From assembly GCA_028023455.1 (NCBI GenBank), contig JAQFVV010000504.1:390049-454048 (forward strand): a stretch of DNA of 64,000 nt, read 5' to 3'. The position numbers were made by a program, and so were the translations under genes. Of the stretch, positions 25,801 to 37,800 are shown in pieces (position 1 is the first letter of the stretch; each line of letters begins with the position of its first letter). The DNA comes from Epiperipatus broadwayi (Eukaryota > Onychophora > Udeonychophora > Euonychophora > Peripatidae). A model generated the notes under the pieces. That model was not told the DNA's origin, did no database searches, and was given only the letters and a program-made list of their open reading frames with translations.

Positions 25801-28800
25801 AATCCCAGAAATTGTAAAATCACCAGCCAAGACAGTGGTTGGCAGCCTAAGATAAAGGGTACTAAAAATTCCATGGATGTGAACTGAGCAGACTACCATT
25901 TGAAGACTTTTTATTTAGATATCTACAACTGCAGATAACTTTCAAGTGAAAAAAGATTGCACAAACTGGAAAAAGTCTAATATTAAATGAGATATTGTTG
26001 AACTTTGTTAAGTTAAAAGATAATGAGATAAATGATTTAAAAAGTGGTCATGGACTTTACTACAGAGGCATAAATATTGGAATCACAACAGAGTGAGATT
26101 CGTTATACATAAAAAGTTGAAAAATGACATTGCGAAGATTGATAGTAATTAGACAGTCCCAAAATATACAAAATAAAGACAATTCAGGTTTATGCTCTAA
26201 CAAATTTTCATTATAATGAAGAAGTAGAGGATTTTTATAAAGATGTATAAAATGCTTTTGACCATACTAAACATTTTAAAATTGTCATGGAGATTAAAAT
26301 GCTAGAATTGTAAATGACTGAAAGATGGAAATGTTATCGGTAAATCTGTTTATGATGAAAGAAATAAGAGAAAACAGATTTCTGGAGTTTGCAGAAAAAC
26401 TATATTGTGAATTCTTTTTTTTTGTTTTAAAAAATCCAAACCAAAATGGACATGGAAGCATACAAATGAAAACACAGCAAATTCGTTTATATTTTGATTA
26501 ACAGAAAATATGTATTTCAAAATTGTGATGTTCTTAATAGATTCAATACAGAATGTGATCATTGATTAGTTAGTTATAAGATATATGCTAATCCTTTTAA
26601 AATATTATCAGTCTCAGAAGATGGTTCAGCCTTGTCTGTAATCAATAAGAGGAAAATTGATATGCTACTAAAAATTCCAAGAAAGATACCTAATACAAAA
26701 AAAGCACGAAGTTACCAGTAAATTTTTTATTGAGACAAAAGAGTATATAAAGGAAAAAAGGAATGTGAACATTTTAAAAATGATTCATTAAATAAAATTG
26801 AAAATACAGAGTTTCTAAATTGATATGAAATAAGTTAACAATAATATAAAAAGATATAATTGTAAATTGGCAAGGAAAGGTATAAAAGAGAATAAATCAC
26901 AAAATTGTAAAGTAACATTTTGGTATAAAAAGGAATACTATTTCTGCAATAAGAAGATGAAACTATTAATAAAAAGAGAAATAATATTCTGAAATATGTG
27001 GAAAAGTTCTATAAAGAATTATACAGTAATAAAAAACAAATGAAGAAGTGATATAAAATCAAGTCTAAAAAGAAAAAAGCTACAGGAAATGATGAAACTA
27101 TTATTGATATTTTAAAAGAAGTAGATGAAGAAATAGAAAAATTGTTGGCAAATTATATATCAAATGTCTAAATAATAAAGATGTAGTGGATGAATGTAAT
27201 AGTAATATTGAGAGATAAGGAAGGTAATAAAAATATATATTAGAAATTTAGAATATCAGTTTTCTATCACTTCTAAATAAAATCTTTACCAAGATAATTA
27301 CAATTTACCCACACCAAACTTGAATTCTGACCAACCCAAAAAACAAGCTAGATTTAAACGTTGTTTTAGTATAGTGAATCATATCCTAGTATTGAGAGAA
27401 GTTATGGAAAAGTCCACTGGATATGAATTGCCATTATGCTTTGGATTTGTAGATTATTGAAAGGCATTTGATTCTATAAGCATTTCTATGGTGACTAGTG
27501 CATTGGTTCATCAAAATATAAAACTAGAATATTGTCATATTCTGATCCATATTTATCAAAATACAACAGCAATGACTAGATTGCATGGTAATACTAAGAT
27601 TAATGTTGAAAAACGTGTATGATAGAATGATTCAATCTCTCTTAAAATCACATGATCACTATCTCATACTAGCACATAATTGTTATTAAACAATTCAAAA
27701 CAAAGCATGTGATGTTTAGTGGTTTAACACTAATCCTGCCTAATAGGATAGTGGTGGCTATGGTTGTTAAAGAGCCAAAGACACCAAAATGTCAGGGTGC
27801 TGAATTGAGTTCAGACCCATATGACTATATAAGCTATTGAGCTTGGATTGAAAATATTATTGTGTTTTTAATTTCATTCTCATAGTTTTGTAGTAAAGTA
27901 GAGTTAAAAGGTGGTTGCTGGAGGGTTGCATTAGATCCTAAGATCTAGGTGCAGTGTTCTCAGATTCAAGGCTCCTCACTGATGATGGCCACAAGCCAGA
28001 AACTAGTCTGGGGATATTGGATGAGTAGGTACTAGATAAAGATTTTATGCACAAGCCTTCTGGCATCCATTGATTGCTCTTGTTAGCACAAGATGGCACT
28101 ACTGTGTAGAGAGTTTTGCTCTCTTAAAATCCTTTACAGCAGTTTTGCAAAAAATATTTGATAGGTTAAAATGGAAAGCTAAAGTAGTAAAAATAAATGG
28201 AGATTATTTTAGTCATCTAGATTTTGCAAATAATGTGGCTGTTCTCACAAATAATGCTTCAGTGAAAAAAAAAAGTAGGACTAAAAATAAATGCTAAAAA
28301 GACAATGGATTTTCTCAGAAAAAGAAAATAAAGGATGATAATCATGAATTAGAAGAAGTTAATAATTACAAATATTTTGATCAAATTATTAAGACAGATG
28401 GAAACCATAACGGATGAAATTAATCATAAAATTAAACTTAGAGGGAGTGCTGGTAGAAATAACCTAATATTAAAAAGAAATATGCCTAAATGAGTGAAAA
28501 AAATTTTTTAATAGATGTGTTTTACCAGTTCTTAGTTATGGATCTGAGACTTGAACCTTAACAGAAGAGCAATACAGAGATTTCAGATCATTAAATGAAG
28601 AATAAAGAGACATATAATGGAAATAACAAAAAGACATCAAAAATAAAATACATGAATGAAAAAAAAAAAAAAATCACTGACATCATAGAAATAATCAAGA
28701 TATTGAAATGATGCTGGATTGGACACATTACTAGAGAAGGTGATAATAAATGGACAATAGAAATTTTAAATGAGATCCAAAGAGATTGTAAAAGACCTAG

Positions 28801-31800
28801 AAAGAGATCACATGTAAGATGTACATATGTGAAATAAAAAAAGTTTATTGGTGTATTGTGGAGGAGATAGTGATCAGATTAACAGACTTAAATTTGGAGA
28901 TCTTTATCCTGCTGTGGATCAACAATGGTTAAAAAAATGATAATATATATCAAATAATAACTTACATCTAATAAATTTTACATGAAAATGTAATAAATAT
29001 AGGTTCACATAAAGTTTTAACAATATAAATTTTATTATTAATATACAATGTACATATAATCTTCAATAACTTCTCTTCCTCTTTCCTTCTTTATTTTTGC
29101 TTTTCTAATATATAACATATAATAACCACCTTCCACTCTTTTTACACTTTGAAGCAAAATATATTTATTTATTAATATTACAGTTTTGACTGTTCCTAGC
29201 AGTCTTCGTCAGATCATTTAGTAGATATTAAGATCTGACGAAGACTGCTAGGAACAGTCGAAACTGTAATATTAATAAATAAATATATTTTGCTTCAAAG
29301 TGTAAAAAGAGTGGAATATGGTTATTATATGTTATATATTAGAAAAGCAAAAATAAAGAAGGAAAGAGGAAGAGAAGTTATTGAAGATTATATTATAATA
29401 TAAGGAATAATATACAAGTAAATGGTGAAGGAAGATTTGGACATTATGGAAGATACAATCGAATTGAATAATATTTATACTGTTAAAAACTTTATAATTT
29501 ATATAAGAAATGTAGATAGAAAATGGTGGAATAGAGCAGTGAGAGTTTAGTAGATATTAAAATCTGACGAAGACTGCTAGGAACAGTTGAAACTGTAATA
29601 TTAATAAATAAATATATTTTGCTTCAAAGTGTAAAAAGAGTGGAATGTGGTTATTATATGTTATATACAATGTACATTGTATTTCCTAAAATCTCACACA
29701 AATTGTTGGGCATGTTCAAACTAAGGCAATTTTCAATTCGAACAAACTTGTTTTTTTTAAAACTGATATTATCCTTTCATTGTTTTTTTAAGTATTCTAG
29801 TTTTAATTAAAAATAATATTAAAAAAAAACAACTTTGACTTAGCCAAAATAAAACTTGTTTTCTCCAAAAAATTAAGAAATTATAAAATACATAAACAAA
29901 ACTATTTCATTTACTTCTCTAAATATATTAATTAAAAAACATGTTACTTTTATAATTAATTTGAGGGGGTAGGATGGGATTGATTTTATTTCATTTGACT
30001 ATTTTTAGTTTTAAAATTTTTAATCAGAGACTCAATGTGATAGTAGAGAAGCAAGAAGCACAATAGTCAGTTTTATTGCCAAGCAAACATTGTAAAATAA
30101 AAGTCTTGGAAACAAAAGAGCGATTGCTTTTAGTGAAGTTTCAATGTTTCGAACATTGGATAAGTAAAGGTTTCTTCAGTTTAGTTTGTTAACTTTGGCT
30201 GATAAAAGCCAGAATTATAGCACTCATAGGTGTCTGGATATACTGCAGTATTTAAATGCAAAAGCTAATTTATTTAAATTAATGATTTACATATTCCATT
30301 TTTTGGAGAGTTGGACAGTATTTTCTTTTTTATTAATGATTTGGTTCTTAGCAATAATCCATCTTCTTATGTTTTACATTTGTCCAATTCTCCAAAAAAT
30401 GGAATATGCAAATCATTAATTTAAATAAATTAGCATTTGCATTTAAATACTACAACATATTCAAATGTCCAAGAGTGCTATGATTCTGGCTTCACAGGTC
30501 GAAAGCATGCTCAGCTAACAGTTAACAAACTAAACAAAATAAATCCTTACTTATCTAATGTTCGAAACATTAAAACTTAACTAATTACAGTAGAATAAGA
30601 AAAATAATTCTGAATATTATACTGCTTTTATTAACTTTATCATTGCTTAAAATTAGTTGATTATTATCAAAGTTCTACATCATTGAATGAGAGGAAGTGT
30701 TATTATGAAAGATGGAAAATCTCAGGCATTTGAAATAAAAACTGCTGTTAAACAAGGTTGGGCACTAGTTCCAACTTTATTACCAATTTTTATACCTGGT
30801 CTTTAGAAATGTTTATAGGTGGTTTAATGAATCAAAGATCAAGATGTGATACAGGTTTAATGATAGGAATTTTAATCTGCATCGATTAAAAGCAGAACAA
30901 AAACTTCAACTTTTTGGATTCTGGATTTACAATATAATTGTGTTATCCTTGCCAATTCAAAAGATGAGTTAAAGAATGTTCTTAATGTTTTAAACTTTGG
31001 TTTAGTAATTAATGATCAACAAAATTTTTAACAGCCAGTGGTAGAAAAAAAATCTTTAGTGAAACTTTTTTTAACTTGGATGGTTCTCGAATTGAGAGCG
31101 TAAATCAATTTAGATATCTTGGGAGCTTTTTAATTAGAAAGGTGGATTTAAATTTAGCGATGCAACACAGACTCCAATACGCTACTGCTGCGTTTAACAA
31201 GTTATGATAAAGTATTTCACCACGTAAAATAATTACTGCAATTAAATCAGCTGTATATTGGGACATCTTGACATAACATAAAAATATTACATTAAAAAAA
31301 TCTCATTTAAAGGGATTCAATAAAATTCTAAAAATACAAAATCAAAATCATAAGACCAAACAATGTTTTTCAATTTTCTGATTATGATACTAAACATAGG
31401 AGTTCACTAGTGAAAAATCATATCATTACTTTGGGTATATGAAATGAATGAATAATACAAAATTTCCTAAAAAAATATTTTATAGTTAATTTGAGCATGA
31501 TTTTATGGGAGAAGCAGACTCTCCATTTATATTATAAACATTATTTTAAAGGCATTTAAAAAAAGATGCAATGTGATAGTTTCCATTGGAAAGACAATAT
31601 TACAAAATATCAAATAAACAGAATAGTGGACCAGGATAGATGGTTTGCGTAATCATTACAAAACTCATCCCTAGTTTATTATTATTATCTCTTTTTTTTG
31701 CCAATTGGAATGGCTCTACTTACTGATGATAACTTTCAACATAACACTATACATATGCTATTTCTGAATACATATAGGATTTTCAAATTACTACTTAAAT

Positions 31801-34800
31801 ATATATTTCCTCTTGCATTGTTCAGAATTTGGTCAAACAGCTAGCTGTCGCAAAACAGGAAACTAAATCTGTTTCTCGTACTCCAGTTTCATTATCTAGT
31901 ATAAACTTGAATAATCAAATCAATAGATGTATGACTGTGCTTAATAAATCCCTTTCCAGCATTCTTATCCATATTACCAGACTAGTTTCTAGCTTATGAC
32001 TTTCATCAATGAGGAATTTGGGATCTGGATCTAGTACATCTGGATTTTTTGGATTTAAAGCACCTTTCTTCCAGCTACCATTCCAGTTTAATATTTAAAA
32101 ATCTCATGTTTTGAATATAAGTCAAGTTGCACAGTTGAAAATTTGATACCAATTCAATATCTCCTAACTGATAAAAGCCATAAGCTAGAAACTAGTCTGG
32201 AGGTATGGATAGAGCAGTCCTAGATAGGTATTAAGCACTATCATTTGGTATCTACTGATTACTCAAGCTTATACTAGATGAAAGAATTAGAGAAGGAGAA
32301 AGAGATTAGCTACTTATAAGTATTATTTAAGCTGGAATCATCTGGTATTTTGTTGGTTATAGAAATTATATTATGATAAAAAAAAAACGAATTAATTTTT
32401 TATCTTTATGTAAATCAATTTAAAAAATATACGGTTTCTGTCTTAGGCAATCATTAGAAATATGTATATGATGATTTAAATGTAATAATCCAAAAATTTT
32501 TGTAAAAATATTTTTTTAGATGATGCTTGCAGTAAATCTCTTAATTACAAAATATGCAACTCTAGAAAAAGTTAACGACCTTTAAATCATGCAAACTTCC
32601 AATGGAATCTTTTATAAAAGCAATTTCACATTGTCAAGAAGTAAAAATCAAGAACCCCAAAAATAATAATTTGCAAACTTTTATAAATTGGATAGGAGAG
32701 ATAGTAAAATTATCATATCAGTAAAATATTTCTAACTTACCATGAGTTAACAATTACTTAAAAACATTATTAATTTAATTTTGAATAAATACATTATTCT
32801 AAAAATAAATAAATAAACAGTGCAATAAATAAATGATTAAAGTTTCCGGTTTAATGGGACTACCAATTTTATTTTCTTTCAGAAAATAGAAACAAAATCA
32901 CTAATTTCTTTAAATATATTTCCAATGATTACACATTATTTAAATAAAATTTTCAAAAACTTAGAAATCTTATTATAGAAAAGAGTGAAAAAAAAAGAGC
33001 GAAACTTTAAATACTATTAAATTCTTGGCATAAATACCCCCCCCCCTCCAAAAAAAAAAAAAAAAAAGCAATGGGGGGTGGGAAAGCTATTCAACAAATT
33101 TTTATTTTGTGAAAAATACTTTTACTGGTACAAAAATAATAAAAGAATGTGTATCCAATTGGTTAAAGAGTCAAAAGTTTAATACAATATATATATATTA
33201 AATAGAGAAATCTTTCTCATGATAAGGATTCTCCGGGTTATGTTTCTTTATAATAAATCTTTTAATTATTTAACTAATTAGACTCCTCTTGTGAATTTTT
33301 TCCATTATTATCCATATTCTATTAAAAAATAAACTTAATTTTAATAATAAATATAAACAACATTTCATTATTGTTAATTTGTATTATTTAAAATAAAATA
33401 TAAACTCAGACTTACAGCACTTAAGACCTCATCCCGATGACCATCAACTCCTCCAAAAACTACTGTACACTGATCAGTTTTGATATTCCACAATCTTAAG
33501 GCATGATCTAAATAAAAGATTCTTTAAATTACTAAACACTATGCAAACTTATGTAAATAATACTAGACGTACCTTTGCTTACGGACAGTAAAAGGTTCCC
33601 ATCGGTAGGATGGAGTTTAAGTTCATTAATAGCATTTCCATGACCAATGTAATGCTGCAATATAAAGAGTCTAATTACCAACAAAGTAAAGAAAAAAGTA
33701 AATTAATAATTACTCAAGATTCTACTCACTTTGGTGCACTGCATAGTGACAGGGTTTATAATGCGGATGATTCCTCGGGAACCAGCTACAGCTAAAATAG
33801 GATTTCCTGTGACATCATCATAAGACCAGGCACAAGTGTAAAAATTTTCCTCTGACTAATACATTTAAGAAATTTAAATATCTAATTTAATAATAATTTG
33901 TTTATTTTTGAACTTTTTAGTTTAAATATGGATAAACTCATATTTTATATATATATATATGTAATTGTAGTCATACGCATACAGGAAAAAATATTTAAAT
34001 AAAACATATTACTTTAAAGAAAATTATTAAATCTACAATTTTAAAACATTATTTATTCAGTAATAATATGTCAAAACTAAGGGCACTGCTTCCTGGGGCC
34101 TTTGGTGCCCGCTAAATTCAGTTAAAAAAGAACACTATCAAAAATTGTTTGAAAATAAATATTTAAACAGAAAATTTGAGTTTCATCAAGTGGCTGACAC
34201 TTCTCATAAAAAGTCATAAAATTCAGTGAAGACAAATTACTTTTTTTTTTAAATATCAGAAATGTTAACCTATTTTCTGAAGGGGAGTTTATGAATGATT
34301 GCATCGTAGCTGCTGTAGAATTAATCTATCAAGAACGTAAAAATGAAATATGAGAATATAACTGATATGAAAATAGTTACAAGGCAAATTAAAAAAAATT
34401 ATCATTAAGTCATTAATAATAATGATTTTACTTTACTTTTAGTTGAAAGTGGCTTGCCAGCTGAAAAGATTGCCCACCCCCATTGATTAGGTGTAAATTA
34501 ATTAAATGTTTGATCAAATATAGGAGGCTAATTTTTAAGTCGATATTTTTTGTATCACCCAGAAATGATTATATTCAAATGGCTCTTGGCAGAAAAAAAA
34601 AATCCCCATACCTGATCCAACACAATAACATTAAATTAAAAACAAAAATGTTAAAAGATACAAATATTTTAAATCTTTTCCCAACTTTCAATCTCAGTAA
34701 TGAAAATCATTTATGTAACACAATAAGTCTATATTTTAACAACTTAAAATAACCCCAATTTAATGTGATATAAAATTATCATTTAAATTTCTTAAGCTTT

Positions 34801-37800
34801 TTCTAGCTTTCAATCTCAGTAATAAAGACTGCAGAAGAACATTCAACACTTATATAACAGTTGTTAAAACAGGCAAAACTCACTATATATATTGCCACAC
34901 ACAACAAGCTAGCGTAATCAATGGATGCCAGAAGGCTTGGGCATAAAATCCCCATCTAGTGCCTACTCATCCAATATCCCCAGAGTAGTTTCTGGCTTAT
35001 GGCCTTCGTCAGTGAGGAGCCTTGGATCTGAGAGCACTGCACTTAGATCTTAGGATCTAATGCTACCCTCCAGCAACCACCTTTTATCTTCATTTAACTA
35101 CAAAACTATGAGTCTTAAACTGAAAACACCTTAATGTTTTCAATCCAAGCCCATCAGCTTATATAGTCATATGGGTCTGAACCCAGTTCAGTACCCATAC
35201 ATTTTGGTGTCTTTAATAACCATAGCCACCAATATCCTATTAGGCAGGATTGGTTTTAAGCCAATAAACATCACATGGCCTCCACCTCTTATGCTTGTGG
35301 GGATTTTTATGCATAAGCCTTCTGGCATCCATTGATTACTCTAGCTTGTTGTGTGTGGCAATATATATAGTGAGTTTTGCCTGTTTTAACAACAGTTATA
35401 CACAAGCATAAGAGGTGGTGGTCATGTGACACTTATATAACACATTATCATTAATTTAAATACAGAATTATATTTCTTTTAAAAAAAAAAAAAACTCTTT
35501 AAGTTATATTTATATATTTTAACAACTACAAAATTATTTACAAAATAAGTATGTAAAATCGTCACTTATGATTTTATATAAAAAGAGTAGCTAGTTGTCA
35601 ATTTATGTAAGCAATCTGTTCCATATCTTTTTACTAATTCATTTTAAGCGTAAGTGAAAACAGTTTTCTGTCTAAATACTAATTGTCAAATGTTTTTTAA
35701 AAAATTCAAACTTTATTTAAGCTTTTGAAATACAAGCCTACTGTCAAATAACAGCATACAAGTTAATATACAACACAATTTTTTGAATGGTATTATTATC
35801 TTCAGGTACTGCTGCCCTGACTTAGTAAGAAATCAAACATAGAATATTTAAATTCATAAATATTATATTTAAGGCAATACTCTAACCAGGCTATTTTTCC
35901 AAAGATAACAATCAGTAAAAATTTTATATATATTTATGTGGAAAGATCCTGATGATTTCTCCACTTTTTTCTTAATGCTAAAGTTAACAAGTGGTTTCCA
36001 TACTTGGTTGACTTATGAGGCTGTTTGCCTGAAGTTGCTCACATAACAATAGCAAACAACTTTTAAGTCAACCTCTTTGAAAACTACATATTAACCTTGC
36101 ACTTAAAAAAAAAAAAAAGAGCAATCAGGAAAGCTCTCCTTAAATTCAATATTCACAAATCTAAAGGTCTCAGGTTCGATTTCCTTTTTGTCATTGACCA
36201 GATTAACAGTACCTAAAAAAGTCAGAACAATAATACCAAAACAGGCAAAACTCTCTATATGTATTGCCACTCAGTTCAAGCCCGAGTAATCAATGGATGC
36301 CAGAAGACTTGTGCATAAAATCCCCATCTAGTGCCTACTCATCCAATATCCTCAGACTAGTTTCTGGCTTGTGGCCTTCGTCAGTGAGGAGCCTTGGATC
36401 TGAGAGCACCTCACCTTGATCATAGGATCTAGTGCAACGCTCCAGCAGCCATCTTTTATCCCTATTTAACTACAAAACTATGAGTCAATAAATCCCATAA
36501 TATTTTCAATCCAAGCTTATTAGTTTATATAGTCATATAGATCTGAAATCAGTTCAGTACCTATACATTTTGTAGTTAAGTAGAGATAAAAGGTGGCTGC
36601 TGGAGGGTTATCCTAAGATCTAGGTGCAGTGCTCTCAGATCCAAGGCAACTCACTGACGAAGGCCACAAGCCAGAAACTAGTCTGGGGATATTGGATGAG
36701 TAGGCACTAGATGGGGATTTTATGCACAAGTCTTCTGGCATCCATTGATTACTCTGGCTTACACTGAGTGACAATATGTATAGAGAGTTTTGCCTGTTTT
36801 AATAACAGTTATAACCAAGCATAAGAAATGGTGATCATGTGATGTTTATTGGCTTAAGAAAAATATCACTCAAAATATGTTAATCTGCGTGATATTACTA
36901 ACAGTTAAATGTAATTCAAAGCTTAAATTTCTCTAAAAGTACTTAACAATTAATATTACATGATGGACATAGTCTAACATGTAATTAGATATCATATAAA
37001 ATATTATATTTCTAATAATATTTAAAATAACAGATACCTTATAATTAACAATTTTAGTAGAATAAAGTTTAATCTACTATTAATGAATGCAAAAAGATAT
37101 TTTTCTTTTTGTACTTTTTAAGTTCACCTATTCAACTTTGAATGATAAAGTAGTGAAATTAATTTACTGCTAAATAATTAAAAATATTCCCACAAAATTA
37201 ATCCATGAAACACAAATACATCTTTATATATTTCTTGCTGGTTCTTTAGTCTATATAATGTGTATCAAATACAACTTAATAAGAAATAATCAATATGCTG
37301 TTTTACATTCATTTCAGTTATGAATACGTCAATTAAAGATCTTATGTTTGTTGTATTGCTATTCTGGGAACGAATTCAATAGGACAAGAAATAATTTACA
37401 TAACAATTAAAATACCACAAGATGGAGAAGTCTTAATGTGAATTTATGATAACGAAATTAATTGTAAAACAAATAAAACATTGATGAAAATAAAACAAAA
37501 TATAAATAAAATAAAAAACTGAGGTGAATAAAAATATGTGCTAAAAGATGAACTCTGAAAAACATTAAAAAAAATCCAAATCAACTGCCTAGCAACATAT
37601 GAAACAAACATTCACACAAATAATTTATCTATTGTATTTTAATATCTAAAACTAAAGAGATGTAACATAAAGGTAAGAATTGCAAACTATAAAGATTATT
37701 TCAAGTAAAGCATCACCCTTTATACAAACCTTTGTTAAGAAGTTGCTATGTAATAAAATATACTAGATTGATAATATATATATATTTTCCTTCCTGTAGA

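Larger units (their letters stand above)
25815..28960 (+). mobile_element. RTE-type LINE, degenerate, interrupted by a hammerhead element
   Basis: Broken readings include an endonuclease part around 26040-26300 and RT pieces: [20 protein letters not shown], [18 protein letters not shown], then after the insertion [20 protein letters not shown] and [20 protein letters not shown]. The RT active-site box reads FANNV where FADDI is expected. The 3' end carries the [20 protein letters not shown]-like RTE tail. Many stops show it is old. Confidence 0.85.
36237..36860. mobile_element. Head-to-head pair of hammerhead elements
   Basis: 36237-36575 is minus-oriented and 36575-36860 plus-oriented. Both contain a ribozyme and both run to the common 3' end (GAGAGTTTTGCC). 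The plus half extends into the tail ...GGTGATCATGTGA. The halves are inverted repeats of about 300 bp. By analogy with 34860-35428 this is probably one insertion with an extra-long inverted tail, but no target duplication was seen. Confidence 0.85.

Noticed and set aside
28070-28297. Plus-strand ORF of 75 residues
   Set aside because: It joins the hammerhead element tail to RTE reverse transcriptase sequence; only the RTE part is real.
29235-29290. Functional hammerhead in the 29-kb palindrome
   Set aside because: CTGACGA, a stem II and GAAAC are present, but no NUH cleavage triplet follows at a workable distance.
34846-36860. CRISPR-like repeat array
   Set aside because: The repeats are long, few and inverted, in a eukaryotic intron; they are retroelement copies.
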